NCBI GenBank assembly: GCA_030613785.1
Contig: JAUWLF010000014.1
Span: 1-59,771, forward strand
Direction of reading: 5' to 3'
From: Chloroflexota bacterium
GTDB lineage: Bacteria > Chloroflexota > Anaerolineae > UBA7937 > B3-Chlor
Length of the DNA stretch: 59,771 nt
Part shown: positions 33,343 through 42,721 of the stretch, piece by piece
Layout: every line of letters begins with the position of its first letter
Position numbering within the stretch: the stretch's first letter is position 1
Translations under genes and position numbers: made by a program
Notes under the pieces: model-generated
Told to the model about the DNA's origin: nothing
What the model saw: only the letters and a program-made list of their open reading frames with translations
The model's database searches: none

Positions 33343-34404
33343 CTACCTCGCCAACAAAGAGATGTCGTAACTGGTGTCTGGCCCTGTGGAAGTCCCCAGC
33401 CAATCCTCAACCATGACGTAGAATGTGCCGTCGTGAAGAGCGGTCCATTCCAGGCGCGACGCCCACGTCTCGGCACCTCCATCGTCGTCAGAAGCCAGCT
33501 CCTCTCCGTCCTGGTCGTAGAGGTAGACAACCGTGTCCGCACCGGCTCCCAGGTTAGAGGTCTCGACAATGTACGTGGTGCCAGCCTGAGCTTCGAAGTA
33601 CACCCAATCTTGGTCCCCACCCCGGTGCCGATTGTGGGTTTGAGTCTCCCCTACTCCTATCGGCCTGGCTTGAGCCCGGGAGTCATCCGGTTCGTATTCA
33701 TCTACCTCGAAATCCTCACCCAACCTCAGAGTGACGTCGTAGTTGGTGCCCGGGCCTTTGTTCATGTCGCTGAAGCTGCTGATCATGACGTAGAGGCGCC
33801 CGGACTCCGTGGGCGCCCACCACAGGCGCGAGGCCAGGAAATCTTCGCCTCCGTCGTCGTCCGAGGCTAGCTCGTTCCCCTGTTCGTCGTAGAGGTGGAT
33901 CACTGTGTCCATCTCACCCCCCAGATTGGAGGTCTCGACGACGTACACGGTGCCTTCCTGAACCTCAAAATGCATCCAGTCGTGATCCCCCTCCACGTGC
34001 AAGTTGTGGGTCTGGCGCTCGCCGACGCCGATGGGACTCGCCTCGGCCAAGGAGTTATCTGGTTCCCACTCATCGAGAGCGAACGGCACCTCCGGAGTGC
34101 CGGTTGCTCGGTGGGGCGGAGTGGTCAAGGGGATAACCCTGGTGTTGGTGGGCGTGGGCGGTTCCGGCTTCGGAGTTGGGGGCGCGGAGGTCGGGATCTT
34201 GGCCACCGACGGTGTCAACCACGCGTCCTCCGCGACGGTGGCGATGGAGGGTGGTGTCGGCAGCTCAAAGGGTTGGACGAATAACGATGTGAGAGTGGGG
34301 GAGGTCTCGACCAGGTAGTTCGCCGTCAGGCCTCCGAGGCAGCAGAAGACTGTCACCACCGCTAGCGCCAACACTACTACGAGGATCAACTGCTTTCTCG
34401 ACAT
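33343..34404 (-). CDS. Membrane-anchored protein with two PPC domains
   Basis: The 353-residue protein has an N-terminal membrane anchor (about residues 6-28), a Pro/Thr-rich linker (about 45-105), and two tandem pre-peptidase C-terminal (PPC) domains of about 110 residues. Each has EPD(N/D)SxAxAxPIGVGExQTH, DHDWMHFEV or DQDWVYFEA, YVVETSNLG and YDxxGxELASDDDGG. PPC domains usually accompany secreted proteases; no protease domain is present here, so this is probably a binding or structural surface protein. AGGAGGG lies before the ATG. Confidence 0.85.
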   Translation of the reverse strand: MSRKQLILVVVLALAVVTVFCCLGGLTANYLVETSPTLTSLFVQPFELPTPPSIATVAEDAWLTPSVAKIPTSAPPTPKPEPPTPTNTRVIPLTTPPHRATGTPEVPFALDEWEPDNSLAEASPIGVGERQTHNLHVEGDHDWMHFEVQEGTVYVVETSNLGGEMDTVIHLYDEQGNELASDDDGGEDFLASRLWWAPTESGRLYVMISSFSDMNKGPGTNYDVTLRLGEDFEVDEYEPDDSRAQARPIGVGETQTHNRHRGGDQDWVYFEAQAGTTYIVETSNLGAGADTVVYLYDQDGEELASDDDGGAETWASRLEWTALHDGTFYVMVEDWLGTSTGPDTSYDISLLAR

Positions 34405-34789
34405 CTCGCCCTCCTAGAAGTCCCCGCGCTCTGCATTGGGGGGTCCCTCGCCCGCGCACCTCCGTCTGCGATTCTAGCACGGTGTGGGTTGGGTCTGCAA
34501 TCTCACACCGTCCAGATTGTGGCCAACCACGAAACCTCAGCTAAGTCCGACCCCACCAGAGGCGTCTTGCGAGTGGAGTAGCGTGGAAATTCGGGACCTC
34601 AGTGTCCCATCCTGCATCCTCTGTGATGTGATCCCCAGCCCTGCATCTCAAGCCCTTCGGTATCCTTGGCCCCGAAAGCCTCCAGGGACCCCGCACAGGC
34701 TCTGGAATCACGCCCTCCTGCTCCCTCCAAGGCCCCGACACGCGTTGTGAATCAACGGTGTGTTCTTCCACACTTCGGACCCTGAGGTA

Positions 34790-34819
34790 TTGACTTTGGG
34801 CCGCGCTTTCCCCTATAAT
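34790..34819 (+). promoter_or_regulatory. Promoter of the YugP-like gene
   Basis: TTGACT (34790-34795) and TATAAT (34814-34819) are 18 bases apart, and the start codon follows at 34855. The remainder of the 34405-34789 gap shows no gene that I can support. Confidence 0.72.
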
Positions 34820-34854
34820 TAGTGTGGAGCATATGGCAAACGGGAGGCCAATGT

Positions 34855-35556
34855 ATGTTTTTCCCATTCTATTTTGACATCAGGTACTTGCTCTTCTCAC
34901 TGCCGGCCTTGTTGCTGGCTTTGTTCGCTCAGTGGAGGGTGCAGTCGACCTACAGGAAGTACTCGCGCATTCGAAACATGAGAAGCATCACTGGCGTCGA
35001 GGCGGCACGGGTGCTCTTGAGAGCCAACGGACTCACCCACGTGGAGGTGCAGCCAGCCCGGGGCGTGATGAGCGATCATTACGATCCCAGAAAGAAGGTG
35101 CTTCGGCTTTCCAAAGGCGTGGCTCAGAACGCATCCGTCGCGTCATTGGGCATTGCGGCCCACGAGGTCGGCCACGCCGTTCAGGACCAGGTGGACTATA
35201 CGCTCTTGCGGGTGCGGTCCGGTCTGGCACCAGTGGTCAACCTCGGCACGTGGATGGGCATGATCCTGTTCTTCGCGGGGGTGCTGATTCAGTTGTCAGG
35301 GTTGGTATGGTTGGGGATCATCTTCTTTTCGGGAAGCGTGGTCTTCGCCTTCGTGACACTGCCCGTGGAGCGAGATGCCAGCCGTCGTGCCCTCCAGATG
35401 TTGAAGGCTGAGGGACTGGTGGGCACGACTGATGTGCAGGGTGTGCAAGCGGTTCTCTCGGCGGCATCTTTGACGTACGTCGCAGCCATGGCGCAGGCTC
35501 TGTCCCAACTGCTCTACTTCGTGTTACTGGCCAGGGGCATGGGCAGGAGAGACTAG
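34855..35556 (+). CDS. YugP-like neutral zinc metallopeptidase
   Basis: The 233-residue membrane protein begins MFFPFYFDIRYLLFSLPALL and contains the zinc-binding AAHEVGHAVQDQ near residue 102, followed by two or three further helices and VERDASRRALQML. It belongs to the Zn_peptidase_2 (YugP) family of membrane metallopeptidases with unknown substrates. The ATG at 34855 is seven bases after GGGAGG; an in-frame start at 34822 would overlap the -10 region. The rlmN gene follows with a one-base gap. Confidence 0.9.
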   Translation: MFFPFYFDIRYLLFSLPALLLALFAQWRVQSTYRKYSRIRNMRSITGVEAARVLLRANGLTHVEVQPARGVMSDHYDPRKKVLRLSKGVAQNASVASLGIAAHEVGHAVQDQVDYTLLRVRSGLAPVVNLGTWMGMILFFAGVLIQLSGLVWLGIIFFSGSVVFAFVTLPVERDASRRALQMLKAEGLVGTTDVQGVQAVLSAASLTYVAAMAQALSQLLYFVLLARGMGRRD

Positions 35557-35557
35557 T

Positions 35558-36670
35558 TTGAATCCTCACAAGAGACGCGCTGAGAAGGATGGCAGCAGCA
35601 ACGGAAAGCTCGCCCTCTTGGACCTGACTTATCCAGAGATACAAGAACTCCTCCTGGCGCTGGGCGAACCAGGTTATCGGGCCGACCAGATCTACGAGTG
35701 GATCTACTCCTCTCTCGTCTCCGATTTCGCAGGAATGCGCAACCTTCCCCAACACCTGCGCGACCATCTGGAAGAGACCACCGCACTGTGTAGGCTGATA
35801 CCGCTCCAAGAGACGCGTTCTCCCAGAGGGCTAACGCGGAAGGTCTTATTTGCCCTCTCCGACGCCGAGACCATCGAAAGCGTGTTGATGCTATACGACA
35901 AGCGAAATACCGTGTGCCTATCCACACAGGTGGGATGCCCTTTGGGATGTCCCTTCTGCGCCACCGGACAAAGCGGCTTCACGCGCAATCTCACTGCGGG
36001 CGAGATCATCGAGCAAGTGCTGTACTTCGCCAGGGAGTTGAGGCCAGAAGGCGGCAGAGTGACCAACGTGGTGTTCATGGGCATGGGCGAACCGCTGCTG
36101 AACTATGACGCCACGTGGCAGGCGATAGAGACCCTTACCGACCCACGGGGCTACAACATGGGAGCACGCCGCATCACCATCTCCACGGTGGGCATAGTGC
36201 CAGGCATCCAGCGCTTGAGCCGCGAGAATCTCCAAGTTCGTCTGGCCGTCTCTCTGCATGCTCCAGACGACAATCTGAGAAGGACCTTGGGGCCGACCGC
36301 CCGGCGCTCTCCACTGAAGGAGTTGCTAGCGGTGTGTCGGAGCTATGTCAGGCGCACGGGACGTCGAGTGACCTTTGAGTACCCCCTCATTCAGGGAATC
36401 AACGACTCTCCACGACATGCCGTCCAGCTTGCACGGCTGCTTGAGGGGTTGCTCTGTCACGTGAACCTCATAGCCCTCAACCCCACGCCAGAGTCGCCCT
36501 GGCACGCCAGCTCCAAGGAACGAGTTAGCAGATTCCACGGAGAATTGGGGCGTCTGGGTATCAACAGTACTGTCAGGTTGGCGAGAGGCATGGAGTTAGA
36601 GGCAGGCTGCGGTCAACTGCGCTCGAGATGGCATAGTGCGGAAGAGGCGAAAGATTGCGTTTTGGCCTGA
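35558..36670 (+). CDS. rlmN: Dual-specificity RNA methyltransferase RlmN
   Basis: RlmN is a radical SAM enzyme that methylates C2 of A2503 in 23S rRNA and A37 of certain tRNAs. The 370-residue protein has the cluster motif CPLGCPFC (cysteines 127, 131 and 134), GMGEPLLNYDA, ITISTVGIVPGI and the C-terminal catalytic cysteine in EAGCGQL; the partner cysteine is in NTVCLSTQ. The start codon is TTG, one base after the previous stop, with AGGAGA upstream, indicating co-translation with the YugP-like gene. Confidence 0.96.
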   Translation: MNPHKRRAEKDGSSNGKLALLDLTYPEIQELLLALGEPGYRADQIYEWIYSSLVSDFAGMRNLPQHLRDHLEETTALCRLIPLQETRSPRGLTRKVLFALSDAETIESVLMLYDKRNTVCLSTQVGCPLGCPFCATGQSGFTRNLTAGEIIEQVLYFARELRPEGGRVTNVVFMGMGEPLLNYDATWQAIETLTDPRGYNMGARRITISTVGIVPGIQRLSRENLQVRLAVSLHAPDDNLRRTLGPTARRSPLKELLAVCRSYVRRTGRRVTFEYPLIQGINDSPRHAVQLARLLEGLLCHVNLIALNPTPESPWHASSKERVSRFHGELGRLGINSTVRLARGMELEAGCGQLRSRWHSAEEAKDCVLA

Positions 36671-36825
36671 ATCGATGTATCATGAGATCTTTGGGGATTG
36701 GACCGCGCACGACCGCGACAAGTTACTTGCAAGCTGCGTTGAGGCGCTTGGAGTCTTCGGTGGAGGAGACTCTGGTAACTGAACTGTTGCCCTGGTGTTA
36801 TGAAGTGAAGGAGGCTGCAAGCCAA

Positions 36826-36852
36826 AGCCAGTCCCAGCAGAAGGGACTGGCT
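36826..36852. terminator. Hairpin between convergent rlmN and rpmB
   Basis: AGCCAGTCCC (36826-36835) and GGGACTGGCT (36843-36852) form a ten-base-pair stem with a seven-base loop. On the minus strand it is followed by TTGGCTT, so it could end rpmB transcription. The T tract is poor, hence only moderate confidence. The stretch 36671-36885 otherwise shows no supported gene. Confidence 0.5.
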
Positions 36853-36885
36853 CACAACGCGTGCCTCGGATTGATGGAGTTATGA

Positions 36886-37086
36886 CTACGAGAGATTGGA
36901 GGCCGGCTTCTTTTGCAGAGTGCGCAGACACCTCGTACATACGCGAAGCTGACGCCTTCTCTCGCCGTCGTCTATCGTCCGCTTGTGGAGATTCAGTTGC
37001 CAGTTGCGCTTCGTACGGTTGTGAGCATGACTGACGCTATGACCGAACTGAGGACCTCTGCCGCAAATGTCGCACGTTCTTGCCAT
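36886..37086 (-). CDS. rpmB: 50S ribosomal protein L28
   Basis: The 66-residue basic protein reads MARTCDICGRGPQFGHSVSH and continues with NRTKRNWQLNLHKRTI and LRVCTRCLRTL. It is the zinc-ribbon (C+) form of L28, with CxxC pairs at residues 5-8 and 50-53. It is a structural protein of the large ribosomal subunit. It is transcribed alone on the minus strand from a promoter divergent from the Asp23-fakA operon, a typical Firmicutes/Chloroflexota arrangement. Confidence 0.96.
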   Translation of the reverse strand: MARTCDICGRGPQFGHSVSHAHNRTKRNWQLNLHKRTIDDGERRRQLRVCTRCLRTLQKKPASNLS

Positions 37087-37123
37087 TACATTATCCCTCT
37101 ATGCAGTGTTAGCAACAAACCCA

Positions 37124-37152
37124 AGCATACCACATCTCGGGAGCTTAGTCAA
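37124..37152 (-). promoter_or_regulatory. Promoter of rpmB
   Basis: On the minus strand TTGACT (37147-37152) and TATGCT (37124-37129) are 17 bases apart, 37 bases before the rpmB start codon. Confidence 0.6.
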
Positions 37153-37222
37153 ACGGGCAGTAGCCTGACCCCGATCCATGGTGGCCCCAATCCAGCTATC
37201 TGACGCATTGAGGTGGAGAGCA

Positions 37223-37585
37223 ATGACAGAGGAACGACGACCGGGAAGGATCGAGATCTCACCGACGGCCATTGCCAGCATCGCCAGTCAAGCAGTACTG
37301 GAGTGCTACGGCGTCGTGGGGATGGCTTCACACACTCTGCGCAACGGATTGGCTGAACTTCTCCGTCCCACAGAGAGCCCTAGAAAGGGCGTGGAAGTGG
37401 GCTTCGCGGAAGATCAGATAACCATCGACCTTTATGTGATCATGGAGTATGGCGTGAGGGTTTCCGAAGTCGCCCAGAACATCATGGCCAGCGTCAAGTT
37501 CAGTGTGGAGAAAGCGCTGGGCATACCAGTGGCGGAAGTGAACGTACACGTTCAAGGTTTAAGGATGAGTGACCATGCTCAGTGA
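37223..37585 (+). CDS. Asp23/Gls24 family envelope stress protein
   Basis: The 120-residue protein starts MTEERRPGRIEISPTAIASI and has the Asp23 pattern: a central acidic beta region (VEVGFAEDQITIDLYVIMEY) and a C-terminal VAEVNVHVQGLRM. Family members form cytoplasmic, membrane-proximal assemblies involved in cell-wall or fatty-acid homeostasis. The ATG at 37223 follows GGTGGAGA. Its stop overlaps the GTG start of fakA. An asp23-fakA pair is conserved in many Gram-positive-type genomes. Confidence 0.88.
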   Translation: MTEERRPGRIEISPTAIASIASQAVLECYGVVGMASHTLRNGLAELLRPTESPRKGVEVGFAEDQITIDLYVIMEYGVRVSEVAQNIMASVKFSVEKALGIPVAEVNVHVQGLRMSDHAQ

Positions 37586-39288
37586 CGAGCGATGGCCAGT
37601 CAACTTGGAGGTTCGAAAGATTGCCTGAAGACAGGATTGAAGATCGGGCGACAGAGCCCAGCCCTGGCAGAGGGTGCACGGGTCGAGAACTGAAAGGCTT
37701 TCTGGAGGCGGGCACAGCCTGGCTCGAGGCGCACTCCGCCAGCATCAACGCTCTCAACGTGTTCCCTGTGCCCGATGGCGACACCGGCACCAACATGGTC
37801 CTCACCATGCACGCTGCCCTTGAGGAGATCAAGGCGGCACCGGATGACTCCGCTGCCGCAGTGGCCCATGCAACCGCACACGGGGCGTTGATGGGCGCGC
37901 GAGGGAACTCAGGAGTGATCCTGTCTCAGCTATTCCGAGGTTTGGCTAGTGGTCTGGACGGCAAAGCGCAGTTCGATGGTGCAGATTTCGCGGCTGCGTT
38001 GAACGAGGCATCCATTACTGCGTACAAGGGCGTCATCAAACCGGTGGAAGGGACCATACTCACTGTCGGTCGAGAGGCTGCCGAAGCGGCTCAAGCCGTG
38101 GTAGACGAAGGGCAGGTTGATTTCCTTCCTGTGCTGGAACGGGTCGTGGCCGCTGCCAAGGACTCGGTAGCCAGAACACCTCTTCTGCTGGACGTCCTTC
38201 GCGACGCCGGAGTAGTTGACGCGGGGGGGCAAGGCCTCTTCATCATCCTGGAAGGGGGCCTGAAACACATGAGAGGTGAGCCGGTAGAGGCACTGGAGGC
38301 CGTTGAGGAGATGGCGCTTCCGGTGGAGGGCGTCACCAGCGAAGTGGAGAAGGAGTGGGGCTACTGCACTGAGTTCATGATCAAAGGACAAGACCTGAAT
38401 CTGGAAGAGGTCAAAGAGCGCATGATAGCCTGGGGCGATTCAGTTCTCGTCGTCGGGGATGAACACACGATCAAGGTGCACGTGCACACTTTCAGACCCG
38501 GGGAGGTCATAGGCTATGCCTCCAGCAAGGGCACCCTGCACGACATCAAGATAGACAATATGCAGGATCAGCACCGCGAGTACCTGGTCATGGCAGAGGA
38601 GGCGACGCCTGTGCCCAGTGCGGAGGAGATGAGCGGCATCGCCACCGTGGTCGTTGCGTCGGGCGCAGGGCTGCGACGGGTATTCGAGAGCCTGGGAGTC
38701 GGTACTATCGTGCCTGGCGGCCAGACCATGAACCCCAGCACTCAAGAACTGCTCCAGGCCATCGAGAAAGCGGCATCAAGAGATGTGATAGTGCTTCCCA
38801 ACAACGGCAACGTTCTCCTGGCCGCTCAGAAGGCCAGGGAGCTATCGCAAAAGAATGTCGTTGTCGTGCCTAGCGAGACCATCCCCCAGGGTATCAGTGC
38901 ACTTCTGTCCCTCAACTACCAGGCAGGCTTGGAGAAGAACGCACAGGCCATGGAGAAGGCAGCACAGAGTGTGCAGACGGCCGAGGTTACTCGGGCCATC
39001 CGCTCGGTGAAAATCAATGGCTTGGAGGTGGAAGAGGGAGAAATCATCGGCCTTCTGAATGGAGACCTCACAGCCTCGGGCAAGACTATCGAAGAAGTAG
39101 TGTCCCAGATCCTGGAGCACATGGATGCTGCGCAATACGAGATCATCACTGTGTACTACGGAGAGGATGCCACACAGTCTCAGGCGGAAGATCTGGTCAG
39201 ACACATGAAAGAGAAGTACTCAGAGCAAGAGTGGGAGATCATCGACGGGGGACAGCCCCACTACTGGTATATCATATCTGCGGAATAG
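37582..39288 (+). CDS. fakA: Fatty acid kinase catalytic subunit (DAK2/DegV-like C-terminal)
   Basis: FakA phosphorylates fatty acids held by FakB (DegV) proteins for phospholipid synthesis. The 568-residue protein has the nucleotide-binding N-terminal DAK2 domain with NVFPVPDGDTGTNM near residue 58 and GARGNSGVILSQ near 104. A middle domain and a C-terminal domain follow, with VPGGQTMNPSTQELL and ADVI-like nucleotide regions. The first 33 residues have little similarity to the family and might be an extension. It starts with GTG in a GTGA overlap. A degV gene follows 58 bases later. Confidence 0.93.
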   Translation: MTSDGQSTWRFERLPEDRIEDRATEPSPGRGCTGRELKGFLEAGTAWLEAHSASINALNVFPVPDGDTGTNMVLTMHAALEEIKAAPDDSAAAVAHATAHGALMGARGNSGVILSQLFRGLASGLDGKAQFDGADFAAALNEASITAYKGVIKPVEGTILTVGREAAEAAQAVVDEGQVDFLPVLERVVAAAKDSVARTPLLLDVLRDAGVVDAGGQGLFIILEGGLKHMRGEPVEALEAVEEMALPVEGVTSEVEKEWGYCTEFMIKGQDLNLEEVKERMIAWGDSVLVVGDEHTIKVHVHTFRPGEVIGYASSKGTLHDIKIDNMQDQHREYLVMAEEATPVPSAEEMSGIATVVVASGAGLRRVFESLGVGTIVPGGQTMNPSTQELLQAIEKAASRDVIVLPNNGNVLLAAQKARELSQKNVVVVPSETIPQGISALLSLNYQAGLEKNAQAMEKAAQSVQTAEVTRAIRSVKINGLEVEEGEIIGLLNGDLTASGKTIEEVVSQILEHMDAAQYEIITVYYGEDATQSQAEDLVRHMKEKYSEQEWEIIDGGQPHYWYIISAE

Positions 39289-39346
39289 GAAGTCCCTCCC
39301 TCTCTGGGCCGACGAATCCAGTTGATCAAGAAACTAGGTTTGCTGC

Positions 39347-40189
39347 ATGAGTAACGTCAGAATAGTCACCGATAGCACAGCGGAGTTGTCTCCGGAAACC
39401 GTTCAGAGACTGGGAATCACCGTCATCCCTCTGAATATCCACGTCGGGGGAGAGATCTTCAAGGATGGAATAGACATCGATCCAGAACAGCTCTACGCAA
39501 GACTGGAGACCACCGACTCTCTTCCTTATACGACAGCGTCTCCCCTCCACCTCTTCGAGGACATCTACCGGACCCTGGGCAATGGGAGTAGCGACATCGT
39601 ATCCATTCACGCCTCCGCAAAGTTGAGCCCCACCGTGGAGCTGGCCCAGGTGGCTGCCAGTTCTCTCCTCGGGCAGCGCCGAGTAGCCGTCGTGGATTCC
39701 CTCACCACATCCCTGGCGCTGAGGATCCTCGTCATCGCCGCCAGTGAGGCATCGAGGCAAGGAACTCGCCTGGACGAAGTGGTCAGACTTGTAAGAGCCA
39801 TGATACCCCACGTGTATCTCGTCTTCTTCGTCGAGACCTTGGAGTATTTGGAGAGAGGACAACGTATCGACAAGGCCGAGGCCCTCTTGGGAACCATGCT
39901 GAGTATCAAGCCATTGCTCATCGTCGAGGACGGAGAGATACTGCCCTTAGAGAAAGTCAGGACTAGAAGCAGCGGCCTGGACAAACTCTATGAGTTCATC
40001 ACGGAGTTCCCTCACGTCGAGGAGTTGGCCATTCTCGAGGGCGCCGGTGCGGTGACCCCTGTTGAACTGATGGAAAGACTGCGGCAGGCGTTCCCACGCA
40101 GGGAGATAGACATCGTCACCTACGGCCCTGCGTTGGTCACTCACCTGGGACCGGGAGCTGTCGGCGTCTTTGTCTATGAGGGGCTGTGA
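39347..40189 (+). CDS. DegV family fatty-acid-binding protein (FakB-like)
   Basis: The 280-residue protein starts MSNVRIVTDSTAELSPE, the DegV signature, with TTASPLHLFEDIYR and SIHASAKLSPTVELA that surround the fatty-acid head group, then a VDSLTTSLALRILV core and the YLERGQRI region typical of FakB. It presents bound fatty acids to FakA and then to PlsX/PlsY-type enzymes. Its position just after fakA supports the pair acting together. Confidence 0.93.
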   Translation: MSNVRIVTDSTAELSPETVQRLGITVIPLNIHVGGEIFKDGIDIDPEQLYARLETTDSLPYTTASPLHLFEDIYRTLGNGSSDIVSIHASAKLSPTVELAQVAASSLLGQRRVAVVDSLTTSLALRILVIAASEASRQGTRLDEVVRLVRAMIPHVYLVFFVETLEYLERGQRIDKAEALLGTMLSIKPLLIVEDGEILPLEKVRTRSSGLDKLYEFITEFPHVEELAILEGAGAVTPVELMERLRQAFPRREIDIVTYGPALVTHLGPGAVGVFVYEGL

Positions 40190-40210
40190 TCGCCGCTCTG
40201 GGAAACTGCA

Positions 40211-42634
40211 ATGAACGCCACATCACCTGTTCTTGAAAAGCTGCAAAACGTCCTGGCTCTGGAAAAGGACCTAGGATACACAGACAGAGCTGTGATCGGC
40301 GGACTCGCGAAGTTCTCCACCTTCTGGCACAAGGAAGCCAGGGCATCAACGGACGACACTTCCCTGATCCAACTCGTAGAGGAAACCGTTGGTCTTCTAG
40401 AAGAATACGCCAGCGGCGATGTTGAAGAGCGCCGCGAGATCGTGGAAGCGATACAGCGTCGATGGGCTAGCGCGGATGGGCACGTGATGTCTCCGAAGAC
40501 GCGACCAGTCCAGGAGGAGCCACGTGCCCAAGCATCCACAACTCCTCCGTCCGAAGCGAGAACGAACTTGGATTCCCCGGTGACTGAATTGCACGGCATC
40601 AGTGCTGCCTACGCGAAGCGCCTGGAGCGTCTGGGCGTCGCCACGATTCGCGACCTGCTCTACCTCTTCCCCCACCGCTACGATGACTTCAGCTCGCTGA
40701 AGACCATAAACCAGCTCATGTACGGGGAAGAGGTGACCATCATGGGCACTGTAACAGAGACCAAAGAGCGCACGGGCAAACGTGGTCAATCCATCGTGAC
40801 CACCACCTTGTCGGACGGTACAGGGGCGGTGCAGGCCACCTGGTTCAATCAACCCTATCTGGTCAAGCGGCTCACACCCGGAAAGCAGTTGGTCATCAGC
40901 GGCAAGGTTGACCAATACCTGGGCCGGATTACCTTCTCTTCGCCCACGTGGGAGCCCCTCGACAAAGAGTTGATTCATACCGGGCGATTGGTCCCTGTGT
41001 ACCCCCTCACCAAAGGCGTTTCCGCGCGGTGGCTGCGCCGCCTCATGAAGCGAACTACTGACTACTGGTCCCTGCGCCTACCGGATCACCTCCCTCTGGC
41101 CCTGCGGGAGCAGAGGAACCTCCCAAATCTGGAATCGGCCATACGACAGACACACTTCCCAGAGGATTGGGAAAGGCTTGAGCAGGCTCGCCGCCGTCTG
41201 GCCTTCGACGAACTGCTGATGATTCAGCTGGGGGTCTTGAGGCAGAGGCATGAATGGCGCAAGGCATCGGGACAGCCTGTGCAGATTGATCCATCTCTGC
41301 TGCGGACCTTCCTGGAATCCTTACCTTTCGACCTGACTTCAGCTCAGGAAAAAGCCCTGTCTGAGATCCTCGGCGATCTACAGAAACCCAAACCGATGAG
41401 CCGTCTCCTCCAGGGTGATGTGGGTTCGGGCAAAACGGTCGTAGCGGCGGCAGCGCTACTAATGACTGTTGCCAGCGATATGCAGGCGGTCTTGATGGCA
41501 CCCACCGAGATCCTGGCCGAGCAGCACTACGCCAGCCTGAGCAAGATGTGGAGTGAGCTGTGGCTCCCCGGCCTGACCAAACTGACCTCTTGCCTCCGAC
41601 TGCTCACAGGCAGCCTCAAGCCATCAGACAAGGAAAGTATCTACACAGAGATCGCATCCGGGAAAGCCAGGATCATCATCGGTACCCACGCCTTGATCCA
41701 GGAGGCTCTGGACTTCAAGAACCTCGGATTGGCAGTCATAGACGAGCAGCACCGGTTCGGTGTGGCCCAGCGAGCGTCGCTGCGCCAGAAGGGCCACAAC
41801 CCCCACGTGCTGGTGATGAGTGCCACGCCGATCCCTCGGACCCTCGCCTTGACCATCTACGGTGACCTCGACATATCGACTATCGATGAGCTCCCTCCTG
41901 GACGCAGAGAGATCATCACGCGATGGATGAGACCGCGCGAGAGGGAGCGAGCCTACAACTTCCTCCGCAGCCGCGTGCTGGAGTCCGAACAGGCTTTCGT
42001 CATTTGCCCTCTGATCGAGGAGTCGGAGAAAATCGAAGCCAAGGCCGCTGTGGAAGAACACCGCAGACTGCAGGAAGACGTGTTTCCTGACCTGCATCTG
42101 GGCCTGCTGCACGGTCGGATGACCGCGGATGAGAAAGAGGCTGCGATGAGGCAGTTCTACAGAGGTGAGATGAACATTCTGGTGTCAACGCCGGTCGTAG
42201 AGGTGGGTATTGATGTGCCCAACGCTACAGTCATGCTCATCGAAGGAGCAGACCGCTTTGGGTTGGGCCAACTGCATCAGTTTCGAGGGCGCGTAGGCAG
42301 GGGAGAGCAACAGTCATACTGCCTTCTGCTGGCCGATTCTCCGAGCGACACGGGACAGCAAAGGCTGAAGATAATTGAGAGCACTCAAGACGGGTTCAAG
42401 TTGGCTGACGAGGACCTGAAGATGCGAGGCCCAGGCGAGTTCTTTGGCACCCGCCAGAGTGGGCTGCCCGACCTCAAGGTAGCCCGGCTAGGTGATGTGA
42501 AGGTGCTTGAAGAAGCGCGCGAGGTCGCCAAGCGAATCTTTGAGGAAGACCCTGACTTGGAACTGCCTCAGCACCGACTATTGGCTCGCCGCGTTCGGGA
42601 GTTCTGGCACAGAGGAAGGGGCGATCTGAGTTGA
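40211..42634 (+). CDS. recG: ATP-dependent DNA helicase RecG
   Basis: RecG remodels stalled forks and branched DNA. The 807-residue protein has an N-terminal extension of about 125 residues, then the wedge/OB domain (LHGISAAYAKRLERLGV, LFPHRYDD). The helicase motifs include LQGDVGSGKTVVAAAALL near residue 400, DEQHRFGV near 510, MSATPIPRTLALT and the RecG-specific end QFRGRVGRGEQQSYCLLL. It is longer than the 690-residue Escherichia coli protein because of the N-terminal extension. It follows degV by 21 bases. Confidence 0.96.
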   Translation: MNATSPVLEKLQNVLALEKDLGYTDRAVIGGLAKFSTFWHKEARASTDDTSLIQLVEETVGLLEEYASGDVEERREIVEAIQRRWASADGHVMSPKTRPVQEEPRAQASTTPPSEARTNLDSPVTELHGISAAYAKRLERLGVATIRDLLYLFPHRYDDFSSLKTINQLMYGEEVTIMGTVTETKERTGKRGQSIVTTTLSDGTGAVQATWFNQPYLVKRLTPGKQLVISGKVDQYLGRITFSSPTWEPLDKELIHTGRLVPVYPLTKGVSARWLRRLMKRTTDYWSLRLPDHLPLALREQRNLPNLESAIRQTHFPEDWERLEQARRRLAFDELLMIQLGVLRQRHEWRKASGQPVQIDPSLLRTFLESLPFDLTSAQEKALSEILGDLQKPKPMSRLLQGDVGSGKTVVAAAALLMTVASDMQAVLMAPTEILAEQHYASLSKMWSELWLPGLTKLTSCLRLLTGSLKPSDKESIYTEIASGKARIIIGTHALIQEALDFKNLGLAVIDEQHRFGVAQRASLRQKGHNPHVLVMSATPIPRTLALTIYGDLDISTIDELPPGRREIITRWMRPRERERAYNFLRSRVLESEQAFVICPLIEESEKIEAKAAVEEHRRLQEDVFPDLHLGLLHGRMTADEKEAAMRQFYRGEMNILVSTPVVEVGIDVPNATVMLIEGADRFGLGQLHQFRGRVGRGEQQSYCLLLADSPSDTGQQRLKIIESTQDGFKLADEDLKMRGPGEFFGTRQSGLPDLKVARLGDVKVLEEAREVAKRIFEEDPDLELPQHRLLARRVREFWHRGRGDLS

Positions 42635-42666
42635 GCTCTCTCCGGTTTCCCACCTGTTGTGGATTA

Positions 42667-42675
42667 TGTTATAAT
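42667..42675 (+). promoter_or_regulatory. Extended -10 promoter before coaD
   Basis: TGTTATAAT at 42667-42675 is a consensus extended -10 element; no good -35 box is visible at the right distance. GGAGGT precedes the coaD start codon at 42722. Confidence 0.6.
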
Positions 42676-42721
42676 AGCAAGAGTGTGAACTGTCAGCGAC
42701 TATCGTGGAGGTACCATCTGA

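Noticed and set aside
34541-34867. 108-codon minus-strand frame in the gap before the YugP-like gene
   Set aside because: It covers the predicted promoter and start of the forward gene and has no motif; I regard the gap as non-coding.
36655-36885. 76-codon frame on the plus strand after rlmN
   Set aside because: It overlaps the rlmN end, contains the rpmB hairpin, and shows no recognisable family.
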